Origin: an uncultured Ruminiclostridium sp.
GTDB taxonomy: Bacteria > Bacillota > Clostridia > Oscillospirales > Ruminococcaceae
DNA length: 64,000 bases
Reading direction: 5' to 3'
Assembly: GCA_947594425.1 (NCBI GenBank)
Contig: CANQED010000006.1
Coordinates: forward strand, 62,001-126,000
Within the stretch, counting starts at the first letter, position 1; each line of letters begins with the position of its first letter. Under the pieces are notes generated by a model. The model saw only the letters and a program-made list of their open reading frames with translations, ran no database searches and was not told the origin of the DNA. Shown here in pieces: positions 1 through 8,061 of this stretch. A program made the position numbers and the translations under genes.

Positions 1-2
1 GC

Positions 3-164
3 ACTCCTTATGTAGACGGCGCAAGCGTTAAGGCATCGCTCATTAAGAACGGCAAGGGCAAGAAGATAACGGTATTCACCTACAAGCCCAAAAAGTCGAG
101 CAAGCGCACCATGGGTCACAGACAGCCCTACAGCAAGGTAAAGATAGAGGCAATAAACGCCTAA
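3..164 (+). CDS. rplU: 50S ribosomal protein L21, C-terminal part
   Basis: The window opens inside this gene; the last 53 codons are present and the start lies to the left. The translated end carries the L21 signature ([20 protein letters not shown] followed by a short basic tail), which binds 23S rRNA. It is followed four bases later by prp and then rpmA, the standard L21-Prp-L27 order of Firmicutes. The identification is from this C-terminal motif plus the neighbours, and both agree. Confidence 0.93.
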   Translation, partial: TPYVDGASVKASLIKNGKGKKITVFTYKPKKSSKRTMGHRQPYSKVKIEAINA

Positions 165-168
165 GGCG

Positions 169-495
169 ATGATAAACGCAGTCTTTACCGAGAAAGACGG
201 TCGTCTGACAGGGTTTACCCTGACGGGACATTCTTCTTTAGCCGAGCATGGACAGGATATAGTCTGCGCGGGCGTATCGAGCGCGCTTATGCTCACGATA
301 AACACGATAACCGACTTTATCAAGGCTGACGCCGAGGTAGACGCCGATCCCGATAAAGAGGGTTATGCCTCGCTTAAGCTGTGCGAGCCGTACAGCGAGA
401 GAGCGCAGGATATGTTATCGTCGTTTTACGCGCATTTGGGCGTTATTAAAGAAGAATACGGGCAGATAAAGCTCAGTATCACAAAATCAAGCTAA
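169..495 (+). CDS. prp: Ribosomal-processing cysteine protease Prp
   Basis: A 108-residue protein of the YsxB/DUF464 family. Prp removes the N-terminal extension of ribosomal protein L27 before it is assembled. The catalytic pair is visible: His in [10 protein letters not shown] (about residue 20) and Cys in DIVCAGVS (about residue 33). It sits between rplU and rpmA, and the adjacent L27 does carry a cleavable extension, so enzyme and substrate are neighbours. The ATG lies 4 bases after the rplU stop, implying translational coupling. Length is normal for the family. Confidence 0.93.
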   Translation: MINAVFTEKDGRLTGFTLTGHSSLAEHGQDIVCAGVSSALMLTINTITDFIKADAEVDADPDKEGYASLKLCEPYSERAQDMLSSFYAHLGVIKEEYGQIKLSITKSS

Positions 496-515
496 ACAGA
501 AAGGAAGAAAAAGAA

Positions 516-794
516 ATGATAAGATTAAGTCTTCAGCATTTTGCACATAAAAAAGGTATGGGTTCTACCAAGAACGGACGCGACAGCGAATCCAAGAGGC
601 TCGGCGTTAAGCGCGCCGACGGTCAGTATGTGCTCGCGGGAAATATTCTCGTTCGCCAGAGAGGAACTCACATCCATCCCGGCAACAATGTAGGACGCGG
701 TTCCGACGATACCCTGTTCGCACTTGTAAGCGGCAAGGTAAAGTTTGAGCGCTACGACAAAAATCGCAAGCAGGTCAGCGTATACGAAGACTGA
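516..794 (+). CDS. rpmA: 50S ribosomal protein L27 with N-terminal extension
   Basis: A 92-residue L27. The mature protein would begin [15 protein letters not shown], whose N-terminus reaches the peptidyl transferase centre. It is preceded by the nine-residue extension MIRLSLQHF, which Prp is expected to remove between F and A. The usual Firmicutes site is LNLQFF/AHKKG; here the residue before the terminal Phe is His (LQHF). The start is preceded by AAAGGAAG. The gene is co-directional with rplU and prp and followed by a hairpin with a T-run. Confidence 0.97.
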   Translation: MIRLSLQHFAHKKGMGSTKNGRDSESKRLGVKRADGQYVLAGNILVRQRGTHIHPGNNVGRGSDDTLFALVSGKVKFERYDKNRKQVSVYED

Positions 795-874
795 AAACAG
801 CACACCGTATAACATTCTGTATTTTCCCTAAATAATACGGGCTGTGTTTGGTAAACTTATGCACACGACGATAC

Positions 875-900
875 GGGCGGGGAAACTCGCCCTTTTTGTT
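875..900 (+). terminator. Hairpin plus T-run between rpmA and obg
   Basis: GGGCG (875-879) pairs with CGCCC (888-892), followed by TTTTTGTT. It lies between rpmA and obg, so it may end or attenuate the ribosomal transcript before obg. A longer imperfect stem (about 797-848, ACAG..CCGTAT with ATACGGGCTGT) precedes it. Confidence 0.6.
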
Positions 901-920
901 GTATAGATAAGGAGCGGCAT

Positions 921-2195
921 ATGTTCGTCGATATTGTTAAAATATATATCAAGGCAGGAAACGGCGGCAACGGTGCGGTTTCTTTCCACAGAGAAAAATA
1001 TGTCGCGGCGGGCGGTCCCGACGGAGGCAACGGCGGCAAGGGCTCGGATATAGTATTCGTCGCCGATGACAATTTGTCCACGCTGATAGATTTTCGCTAT
1101 AAAAAGAAATATATCGCCCCCGACGGGGAGAAAGGCGGCGCGTGCCGACGCACCGGTAAAAGCGCCGAGCCTACCGTTATAAGAGTACCGCGCGGCACTC
1201 TAATTAAGGACACCGAGACGGGCAGGATACTCGCCGACATTTCGGGCGACGAGCCCGTCGTTGTCGCTAAGGGCGGTATGGGAGGAAAGGGCAATATGAA
1301 CTTTGCCACCTCGACGCGGCAGATACCCAAGTTTGCTAAGCCCGGCTATCCCGGAGAAGAATATAACGTAACTCTCGAGCTTAAGCTGCTCGCGGACGTG
1401 GGTCTTGTCGGCTTTCCGAATGTCGGCAAATCCACCTTTATAAGCGTTGTCAGCGCCGCAAAGCCGAAAATCGCCAACTACCACTTTACCACGATAACAC
1501 CTGTGCTCGGCGTGGTGACGGTCGGGGACAGGTCGTTCGTTATGGCGGATATACCCGGACTTATCGAGGGTGCGAGCGGCGGCGCGGGACTTGGGCACGA
1601 ATTTTTGCGCCACGTGGAGCGCTGCCGTATGATAGTGCACGTTGTGGACGTTTCGGGCAGCGAGGGCAGAGACCCCAAAGAGGACTTTGAAAAGATTAAT
1701 TACGAGCTTAAAAATTTCTCCGAGGAGATAGCAGAGCGCCCGCAGATTGTCGTTATGAACAAGACCGACCTTGCTTCCGAAGAGCAGATAAGCGATTTTA
1801 AGGCATATATAGAGGATAAGGGTCTTCCCTGCTTTGCATGCTGTGCGGCGAGCGCCGAAGGCACTCGCGAGGTGATAAACATTATCGCCGCCGAGCTTGA
1901 CAAGCTGCCGCCCATAAAGCGCTATGAGCCCGAGCCGCTGACCGCTAAAGAGCTCGACGAGCAGCAGCTTAAGAAAAAGAGTTTTACTATCACTAAAGAG
2001 GACGGCATATATATAGTTGACGCGCCGTTTCTCGCGCCGATATTGCAGACGGTCAATATGGACGATTATGAGAGCCTGCAATACTTTCAGCGTGTGCTCA
2101 GGTTCAGCGGAATAATAGATAAGCTCGAAGAAATGGGAATACAGGAAAACGACACCGTTTCGATATACGATTTTGAATTTGATTATATGAGGTAG
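921..2195 (+). CDS. obg: Obg family GTPase
   Basis: A 424-residue three-domain Obg GTPase, involved in late 50S assembly and, in Bacillus, stress and sporulation signalling. Residues 1-158 form the glycine-rich Obg fold (KAGNGGNGAVSFHREKY). The G domain follows with P-loop GFPNVGKST (164-172), G3 DIPG, and G4 NKTD. The last ~80 residues are the OCT domain. It is preceded by AAGGAG and followed directly by mrnC. Length and domain order are typical of the Firmicutes protein. Confidence 0.97.
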   Translation: MFVDIVKIYIKAGNGGNGAVSFHREKYVAAGGPDGGNGGKGSDIVFVADDNLSTLIDFRYKKKYIAPDGEKGGACRRTGKSAEPTVIRVPRGTLIKDTETGRILADISGDEPVVVAKGGMGGKGNMNFATSTRQIPKFAKPGYPGEEYNVTLELKLLADVGLVGFPNVGKSTFISVVSAAKPKIANYHFTTITPVLGVVTVGDRSFVMADIPGLIEGASGGAGLGHEFLRHVERCRMIVHVVDVSGSEGRDPKEDFEKINYELKNFSEEIAERPQIVVMNKTDLASEEQISDFKAYIEDKGLPCFACCAASAEGTREVINIIAAELDKLPPIKRYEPEPLTAKELDEQQLKKKSFTITKEDGIYIVDAPFLAPILQTVNMDDYESLQYFQRVLRFSGIIDKLEEMGIQENDTVSIYDFEFDYMR

Positions 2196-2200
2196 TCTTG

Positions 2201-2605
2201 ATGTCAGATGATTTTTCCGAAAAGGACGCGCGTGCGCTCAGCCCGCTTACGTTAGCTTTTTTCGGCGACAGTGTTTATGAGGTGCTTGTCAGGGAAAGAA
2301 TAGTAAAGAACGGCTCAAAGCCTATACGCGAACTGCACGACGCGGCGGTAAAAAAGGTTAACGCGGGATTTCAGTCATTAGCGTCGCAGAAAATAGAGGC
2401 TATGCTGAGCGAGCAGGAGCTCGAAATTTTCAAGCGCGGGCGTAACGCTGCAGGCAGCAACGTCCCCCGCTCTAGCAATTCTAAGGATTATCACCGTGCG
2501 ACGGGGCTAGAGGCGCTATTCGGCTATCTGTACCTTTCGGGAGAGCGCGAGCGTATGAAAGAGCTGTTCGATATTATTTACGATATGGACGATATGACAG
2601 AATAA
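2201..2605 (+). CDS. mrnC: Mini-ribonuclease III
   Basis: About 134 residues, a stand-alone RNase III catalytic domain without dsRNA-binding domain. In Bacillus, Mini-III matures the ends of 23S rRNA. The family motif LAFFGDSVYEVLVRE with its catalytic Asp lies near residue 20, and the acidic helix near the C-terminus is present. The frame is also open from a TTG three bases earlier (2198), but GAGG at 2189-2192 is placed better for the ATG at 2201. It starts 5 bases after obg, so the two are co-transcribed. Confidence 0.88.
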   Translation: MSDDFSEKDARALSPLTLAFFGDSVYEVLVRERIVKNGSKPIRELHDAAVKKVNAGFQSLASQKIEAMLSEQELEIFKRGRNAAGSNVPRSSNSKDYHRATGLEALFGYLYLSGERERMKELFDIIYDMDDMTE

Positions 2606-2615
2606 GGGAGGAGTT

Positions 2616-3494
2616 ATGACTTCCTCAAAAAAGAAGAAGAAAGAAAAGAAGAAAATACCTAAGCTGCTCTACGATATACCGATAATCATTATCGGGGGCT
2701 TTCTTTTTGCGTGCGGGGTAAAGACCTTTGCCGCGCCAAACGGCATAGCCTCGGGCGGAATATCGGGTATAGCGGTCATAATCTCGCATCTTACGGGGCT
2801 TAACGAGGGTATACTTTACCTTATACTCAATGTCCCGATAATGATAATAGGGTTTATATTTCTCGGACGGCTGCTGATGTTTAAGACGCTTATCTCGATA
2901 GCCACTATAACGGTCGCGACCGACTATGTGTTTGAATTTTTGCCGAAATATCAGGGCGATACGATCATAGCGGCGATATACGGCGGCATACTGCTCGGCG
3001 CGGGGCTAGGGCTGTGCTATTATTGCGAGGGCACCTCGGGCGGCACCGATATAATAAACAAGCTTATAAACCGCAAATTTCCGCAGATGAGCCTCGGCGT
3101 GATAACCTTTTTGGTGGATATGGTGGTAATACTTCTCGCGATAATCGCCTTTGGCAACATCGAGGCGGGACTATATTCGCTGATAGCGATATTTGTATCA
3201 TCTAAGGTCATGGATATGCTGATATACGGCAGCTATGAGGGCAAAATGCTGCTGATATTCTCGGTAAAATACGAGGAGATATCAAAGCGGATAATGTCCA
3301 CCGGACGCGGCGTGACATTTTTACAGGGCACGGGCGCTTATCACGGGGATGATACCAAGGTGATATGCTGTGCGGTGCATAAAAACGAATACGTGAAGGT
3401 AAAGCGTTTTGTCAAGGAGATCGACCCTGACGCGTTTATGATAATAAACAGCGCCAAGGAGGTTTTGGGACAGGGCTTTAAGCAAATAAATTAA
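2616..3494 (+). CDS. YitT family membrane protein (DUF161 + DUF2179)
   Basis: A 292-residue protein with a Lys-rich N-terminus, then about five membrane segments in the YitT pattern (ASGGISGIAVIISHLTG, EGTSGGTDIINKLINR), and a soluble C-terminal DUF2179 domain (about 210-285; STGRGVTFLQGTGAYHGDD). These proteins are widespread in Firmicutes; the transported substrate, if any, is unknown. The start has an excellent site (AAGGGAGGAG) and follows mrnC by 10 bases. Family assignment is secure, the function is not. Confidence 0.88.
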   Translation: MTSSKKKKKEKKKIPKLLYDIPIIIIGGFLFACGVKTFAAPNGIASGGISGIAVIISHLTGLNEGILYLILNVPIMIIGFIFLGRLLMFKTLISIATITVATDYVFEFLPKYQGDTIIAAIYGGILLGAGLGLCYYCEGTSGGTDIINKLINRKFPQMSLGVITFLVDMVVILLAIIAFGNIEAGLYSLIAIFVSSKVMDMLIYGSYEGKMLLIFSVKYEEISKRIMSTGRGVTFLQGTGAYHGDDTKVICCAVHKNEYVKVKRFVKEIDPDAFMIINSAKEVLGQGFKQIN

Positions 3495-3514
3495 ACAGGA
3501 TAGGAGCAAATAAT

Positions 3515-4249
3515 ATGTCAGGTCATTCAAAATGGAGTACCATTAAGAGGAAAAAGGGCGAAAAGGACGGCGCAAGGGCAAAGGTCTTTACCAAGATAAG
3601 CCGTGAGATAATAGTAGCGGTAAAAGAGGGCGGCGGCGACCCGTCCAACAACGCAAAGCTTGCGACCCTAATACAAAAGGCTAAGTCCAACAATATCCCC
3701 AACGACAACATCGACAGACTTATTAAAAAAGCGGTCGGCGGCGGAGAAAAAAGCGACTACGAAAACTGCGTATACGAGGGCTACGGTCCTGCGGGAGTAG
3801 CGGTCATAGTGGACTGCCTTACCGACAACCGCAACAGGACCGCGGGCGAGATACGCCACTATTTTGACAAATTCGGCGGTAATATGGGAGCTACGGGCTG
3901 CGTGTCGTTTATGTTCGGTCTTAAGGGAATTATCGTCTTGGACAACGAGGACGGCGACATAGACGAGGACAAGGCAATGGAGGACATACTCGAATGCGGC
4001 GGCGACGACTTTAGCTTTGAGGACGGCTGTGTAGAGATAACCACCGACCCCAAGGACGTAGGGACGATAGCCGAGGCGCTCTCCGCGCGCGGATACAAGG
4101 TGCTTTCCGCCGAGGCGGAGCAGGTGCCGTCTACTTATACCACCCTCACCGACGAGGAGCAGATAAAGAAAATGACGCTGCTGCTCGAGGCGCTTGAGGA
4201 CAACGACGACGTACAAAACGTATGGCATAACTGGGAAATGAGCGAATAA
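3515..4249 (+). CDS. YebC/PmpR family protein
   Basis: A 244-residue YebC-family protein. The N-terminal signature MSGHSKWSTIKRKKGEKDGA and the GGGDPSNNAKLATLIQKAK region are clear. The family has been described as transcriptional regulators; more recent work links some members to translation of difficult nascent chains. An acidic middle domain (GDIDEDKAMED) is normal. The start is preceded by AGGAG. A strong hairpin follows the stop. Confidence 0.94.
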   Translation: MSGHSKWSTIKRKKGEKDGARAKVFTKISREIIVAVKEGGGDPSNNAKLATLIQKAKSNNIPNDNIDRLIKKAVGGGEKSDYENCVYEGYGPAGVAVIVDCLTDNRNRTAGEIRHYFDKFGGNMGATGCVSFMFGLKGIIVLDNEDGDIDEDKAMEDILECGGDDFSFEDGCVEITTDPKDVGTIAEALSARGYKVLSAEAEQVPSTYTTLTDEEQIKKMTLLLEALEDNDDVQNVWHNWEMSE

Positions 4250-4260
4250 TAATAACAATG

Positions 4261-4295
4261 TACCCCCGACTGAAATCAAAACTCGGTCGGGGGTA
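4261..4295. terminator. Bidirectional terminator between yebC and the PNPOx-like gene
   Basis: TACCCCCGAC (4261-4270) pairs perfectly with GTCGGGGGTA (4286-4295) around a 15-base loop. Convergent genes flank it. The minus-strand side is followed by the T-rich run ATTGTTATTATTATT, so it should work best for the minus-strand gene. Confidence 0.75.
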
Positions 4296-4309
4296 TAGTG
4301 TTACTGTTA

Positions 4310-4780
4310 TTACGGCAAATTTGCCTTAGCGGAGATCTCTGTTACCGTGAGCTTAACGACCGCCGTATTTTGCAGAGAAGCTGTATTATAGTCAAAGTGG
4401 GAGGTTTGAGGGTATCTTGACATAAGCAGATCTATCCCCCGCTTTTTATCCTCTCCATGCAAAAACTCCGCGCGCGCCTTTCCCATAACGCTTTTATAAC
4501 TCATAGTTACGGCTTTTCTCTCGGGAAAAAGCTTTATACCGAGCGGAATATCGAGCTCAAAAGAGCAGTAAGGGCTGCTTTGCAGCATTTCATACTTTCT
4601 CCCCGCTTTTGCTCCGTGAAAATAAAACAAAAGTTGACCGTCTGTTACCTCGTACGCAAAATTGACCGGCACAATGTACGGATAATTACCGTCGGACAAT
4701 CCTAGCCGCAAAACATCGCACCCGTCTATTATCTTTATCATCTCTTCAAACTCGGTTATTTCCCTGTCGCTTCTTCTCAT
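4310..4780 (-). CDS. Pyridoxamine 5'-phosphate oxidase-like (NimA-type) flavin-binding protein
   Basis: About 156 residues from the ATG at 4780, chosen because GGAG stands just upstream and the start follows the neighbouring stop by 4 bases. It has the small split-barrel FMN-binding fold of PNPOx/NimA-like proteins: MRRSDREITEFEEMIKIID, then LGLSDGNYPYIVPVNFAY and FYFHGAKAGRKYEML. Such proteins bind FMN or related flavins and are often annotated as nitroimidazole-resistance-like; the substrate cannot be told. It probably forms an operon with the upstream membrane protein. Confidence 0.82.
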   Translation of the reverse strand: MRRSDREITEFEEMIKIIDGCDVLRLGLSDGNYPYIVPVNFAYEVTDGQLLFYFHGAKAGRKYEMLQSSPYCSFELDIPLGIKLFPERKAVTMSYKSVMGKARAEFLHGEDKKRGIDLLMSRYPQTSHFDYNTASLQNTAVVKLTVTEISAKANLP

Positions 4781-4784
4781 ACCA

Positions 4785-7022
4785 TCATCTCCAAAACTCA
4801 AACAGCCTGCCGAAAGACAGTGCCGTGGGCTGCCAGTCCGCCGCAATATTAGGATAAGCGTACTGATAACACTGACCAAAATTAAGTATCAGGCAGACTG
4901 CCGCTGCTATCACTAAAAATGTGTTGATATATTCTTTAGTATTCTCCGCGCTCTTGCGGTAGATCACAGCCAACACGGCAAACGCCCCGATAAGTATCTG
5001 CCAGTTAAAATCTACACAGTAGCGCACACCGTAACCCGACTCCCATATGGAGAACATTATTATAAGCGGGCAGATAATGCACACCACGGCGATAAGCACG
5101 GCGTACAGCCGCTTGTTCTTGCTGTCGCTGTGGCGATAAGCCTTAGCCGCGCCGAAATAAGAGAACACGGGCAGAGCCTTCCACAATAGTCCGCACGCCG
5201 AGGCTGTCGCAATAAAATAATACCCCTGCGGATAAAATGTCTGCACCGCCCCAAAATTGAAAAACGGAAAATCCGGAGTAAAGCTCGGCAGCGCGAAGAT
5301 ATAATTAAACGCTCCGATAAGCGCAAACGGCATATGAAACTCGGCGGTGGTAAAATCGTTTATCGTAAGCGAATAATCGATACCGAAATCGAACACCGAG
5401 CCAAAGCGCGCATAATTATACAGCATCTGCACCCCGCCTATCACCACAAAGGGCAACAGCGCGCATAAAAGATACGGCGTAAGGACTTTTACGGCGCTCT
5501 TGCCGTCGGCGAGCCTAAGCTTTTTGACCGCGCCCGCCGCTATAAATATCAGCGCGGCGGCACAGTACACCGCTAAGGTCGGGCGGCACAATACCGCGAG
5601 CGCCAAAAATACCGACGAGAGCGCGGCGCGGTAATTTATCACCCTGCCCTCGCCTATCATATTAGATGTAAGCAGAAAATACGCTCCCGCCGCAACGCAG
5701 GCAAAGCCCGAGCTCTGCGCTATCTCGTAAAATTGCGGCGTAGGAAAGCAAAACCATATACCGCTCGATAATTGTATAATAAACAGTCCCAAAATAACTA
5801 TTGACGAGCGTATTTTCTTTAAAAATCTGTCGGCAAACGCAAGGTACAGCTTAGTCAAAAAGAGTATACCTATCCCGCCGAACAGCCACACCGCCCACGT
5901 AGAGGGGAAATACCACCCCGTTATCAGGTGATACGGTAAAAACAGCAGCAGCGGCGCTATCCCGTAATAAGAATAATATTTGCCGTTATAATACAGCCTG
6001 TCCCACGGATAATAGCCGATATTGCCCGTGCGCCGCTGTGAATAATCATAGGGGTTATCGAGCGCCTCGAGCCGCTCGTTCATATCAATATCAAGGTCGA
6101 GCCTCCCCTGCTCAAATGCGTCGACAAGCTCCTGCGTTATCTGATTTCCGCTCTCGGCGGTAAATTCTTCGATATAGTCGCCCTGTCTGTATTTGCTGAC
6201 ATTTACTATAGTAAAGGATAATACCAAGAATACTGCGGTCATAACGTAAGATACAGCCCTGACGGCTGATTTGCGGTCAGAATGCTCACGTTTAAGAAGC
6301 TCCGAGCGCGTCAGCGCATATACAGCCGCGCAAAGCAAAATAAGCCCGAAATACCTTATCGGCGAAAAATAAAAATCAATAGGGCGGTTTACGGCTATCT
6401 CGCTTAATGTAATGCTCTCGTCCTTAGCGGCGGTAAACCTTACCCGCAGGGTGTGAGTATCGCCCGACAGGTTTAGCACGGCGGTATTGCTGCGCCGATT
6501 GCCCCTTATCACCTTAAGCTGCGCCGTGCCGTAGCGATACTCCGCCGAGTTGCTGTCGTCCTTAGCGTCTACCGACACCGTGACGAGCGGCTGCTTGTCG
6601 GAGCTTACGTCCACCGTCAGTGTGCCGACCCGCGCGCCTACATCAAGCTCGATAACGCTCTCGCCGTCGGTCTTATTCTTTTCGCCGTCGAAATTTGTCG
6701 AGCTTATTATTTTTGGGGAAAATTCCTCGTACTGCCCGCCGATAAGGCGAAAGCTGTTAAAATTAAACACCGCGACTTCAAGCACGGCGGCGGCAACGAC
6801 CGCCTTTTTGATAAAGCGGGAAAATTTGCCGTCGAACACAGTCAGCGCGCCGAATGCCGCGACCGACAGCGACAATACCGCCCCCGCTCCCTTTAACGCG
6901 GAGGTTATAAAGCATATATCGAGCAACGCTGTAATAAGCAGGACCAAAATTATTATCCAAATAAGCCTGTCCTGCCTTTTTGTAAAGTATTTAGATATAA
7001 AACCGTTAAGCCGTTTTTTCAT
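4785..7022 (-). CDS. Large polytopic membrane protein, possible GT-C-type
   Basis: About 745 residues from the ATG at 7022, which has CGGAG 8 bases upstream; an upstream in-frame ATG (7070) lacks a site. The N-terminal ~90 residues hold three hydrophobic segments, residues ~100-230 are predicted extracytoplasmic and beta-rich, and the rest holds about ten membrane helices. After ~300 there is an aromatic-rich loop (RTGNIGYYPWDRLYYNGKYY). Topology is like GT-C (ArnT/PMT-type) glycosyltransferases, but no catalytic Asp motif is recognised with confidence, so the function stays open. Confidence 0.6.
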   Translation of the reverse strand: MKKRLNGFISKYFTKRQDRLIWIIILVLLITALLDICFITSALKGAGAVLSLSVAAFGALTVFDGKFSRFIKKAVVAAAVLEVAVFNFNSFRLIGGQYEEFSPKIISSTNFDGEKNKTDGESVIELDVGARVGTLTVDVSSDKQPLVTVSVDAKDDSNSAEYRYGTAQLKVIRGNRRSNTAVLNLSGDTHTLRVRFTAAKDESITLSEIAVNRPIDFYFSPIRYFGLILLCAAVYALTRSELLKREHSDRKSAVRAVSYVMTAVFLVLSFTIVNVSKYRQGDYIEEFTAESGNQITQELVDAFEQGRLDLDIDMNERLEALDNPYDYSQRRTGNIGYYPWDRLYYNGKYYSYYGIAPLLLFLPYHLITGWYFPSTWAVWLFGGIGILFLTKLYLAFADRFLKKIRSSIVILGLFIIQLSSGIWFCFPTPQFYEIAQSSGFACVAAGAYFLLTSNMIGEGRVINYRAALSSVFLALAVLCRPTLAVYCAAALIFIAAGAVKKLRLADGKSAVKVLTPYLLCALLPFVVIGGVQMLYNYARFGSVFDFGIDYSLTINDFTTAEFHMPFALIGAFNYIFALPSFTPDFPFFNFGAVQTFYPQGYYFIATASACGLLWKALPVFSYFGAAKAYRHSDSKNKRLYAVLIAVVCIICPLIIMFSIWESGYGVRYCVDFNWQILIGAFAVLAVIYRKSAENTKEYINTFLVIAAAVCLILNFGQCYQYAYPNIAADWQPTALSFGRLFEFWR

Positions 7023-7060
7023 AATTTTACTCCGAGATATTTTTAAGCTTTTATTTTTCA

Positions 7061-7089
7061 ATTTTAACATAATTCGGCATTTAATGCAA
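7061..7089 (-). promoter_or_regulatory. SigA-type promoter for the 7022-4310 operon
   Basis: On the minus strand TTGCAT (7089-7084) and TAAAAT (7066-7061) are separated by 17 bases. This lies ~40 bases upstream of the membrane-protein start, in the divergent intergenic region shared with the Asp23 operon. Confidence 0.6.
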
Positions 7090-7167
7090 GTACATTAGAG
7101 CGAAAAAGCATAATTCTTAAATATCCGGCTGATTTTTTTAAAATCGCTCAAATTTTCCCGTTTGCTC

Positions 7168-7196
7168 TTGTAATTTTCTATCGGTTGGTGTATAAT
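7168..7196 (+). promoter_or_regulatory. SigA-type promoter for the Asp23-nusB-xseA operon
   Basis: TTGTAA (7168-7173), 17-base spacer, TATAAT (7191-7196). It heads the long housekeeping run that ends at recN. A small hairpin (TGCGGG/CCCGCA, about 7213-7230) lies in the short leader. Confidence 0.7.
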
Positions 7197-7253
7197 TGAT
7201 ATATATGCAAAAATGCGGGGCTCTTCCCGCACTAAAACAGAAAGGTGAAAATT

Positions 7254-7619
7254 ATGAGCGGCAGAAAATCTTCCAATTCATCGGCGAGCTTAAAAATATC
7301 CAACGACGTTTTGACCAAGATAGCCGAGGTCGCGGCTACCGAAATACGCGGCGTCGCCTCGCAGGGCGAGCACCTTGTGATAAGCGACAAGGGTATGAAC
7401 ATAGCGGGAAAATTCGTATCCCCCGTTAAGGCGGTCGTTCGCGGCGACGCGGCGGAAATATCGCTTAATATAGTGGTATTGCAGGGCTGCAACGCGGGCA
7501 AGGTCGCCGAGGCGGTGCAAAAGAGCGTCAAGTCCGCGGTGCAGAATATGGCGGGCGTTCCCGTCTCTAAGGTAAATGTAAGAGTAGCCGACATAATGTT
7601 AAACTCCGCGGGTAAGTGA
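7254..7619 (+). CDS. Asp23/Gls24 family envelope stress response protein
   Basis: About 121 residues from the ATG at 7254 (AGGTG six bases upstream; an in-frame GTG at 7245 is part of the ribosome site). The core resembles Bacillus YqhY: VLTKIAEVAATEIRGVAS and NIVVLQGCNAGKVAEAVQ. YqhY-type proteins are encoded next to accBC or nusB and have been linked to membrane lipid homeostasis. Here the gene directly precedes nusB, the usual place. Confidence 0.88.
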   Translation: MSGRKSSNSSASLKISNDVLTKIAEVAATEIRGVASQGEHLVISDKGMNIAGKFVSPVKAVVRGDAAEISLNIVVLQGCNAGKVAEAVQKSVKSAVQNMAGVPVSKVNVRVADIMLNSAGK

Positions 7620-7620
7620 T

Positions 7621-8061
7621 ATGAGCGAGAGAAAGCTTACAAGGCACGAGATGAGAGAGGCGGCTCTGCTTATACTGTTTCAGTCCGGCCTTAACGACAG
7701 CCCGTCTGAAGAGCTTATCGACGAGGACGTCGAGGCTTTCGGGCTTGAATATAACAATGAGAGCGTAAAGCTCGTAAACGGCGTTATCGAGCACGCCGAC
7801 GAGCTAAACGGCATAATATCCGAGTATTCCACATCGCGCTCGCTCGATAGGATATCGGTCATGAACCGCACTATTATGAAGATAGCGCTGTACGAGATAC
7901 TGTACTGCCCGTCCGTCCCCGATAAGGTGGCGATAAACGAGGCGGTAGAGCTGTCAAAAGAATACTGCGAGAAGAACGATACCGCATTCATAAACGGACT
8001 GCTCAGCGCATTTTACAGAAAAAGGCAAAGCGAGTTAGCCACGGAGAAGAAAGATGGCTGA
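7621..8061 (+). CDS. nusB: Transcription antitermination factor NusB
   Basis: A 146-residue all-helical NusB. NusB with NusE/S10 binds boxA of rRNA leaders and supports antitermination. The N-terminal LTRHEMREAALLILFQ, the middle SVMNRTIMKIALYEILY and the C-terminal KVAINEAVELSKEYC are the conserved family blocks. It begins one base after the Asp23 gene and overlaps xseA by 8 bases. Confidence 0.95.
   Translation: MSERKLTRHEMREAALLILFQSGLNDSPSEELIDEDVEAFGLEYNNESVKLVNGVIEHADELNGIISEYSTSRSLDRISVMNRTIMKIALYEILYCPSVPDKVAINEAVELSKEYCEKNDTAFINGLLSAFYRKRQSELATEKKDG

Noticed and set aside
1200-2081. 293-residue open frame on the minus strand inside obg
   Set aside because: It lies wholly antisense to obg and its translation shows no family signature; a by-product of the codon bias.
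3668-4279. 203-residue open frame on the minus strand inside yebC
   Set aside because: Antisense to a certain gene, no ribosome site and no motif.
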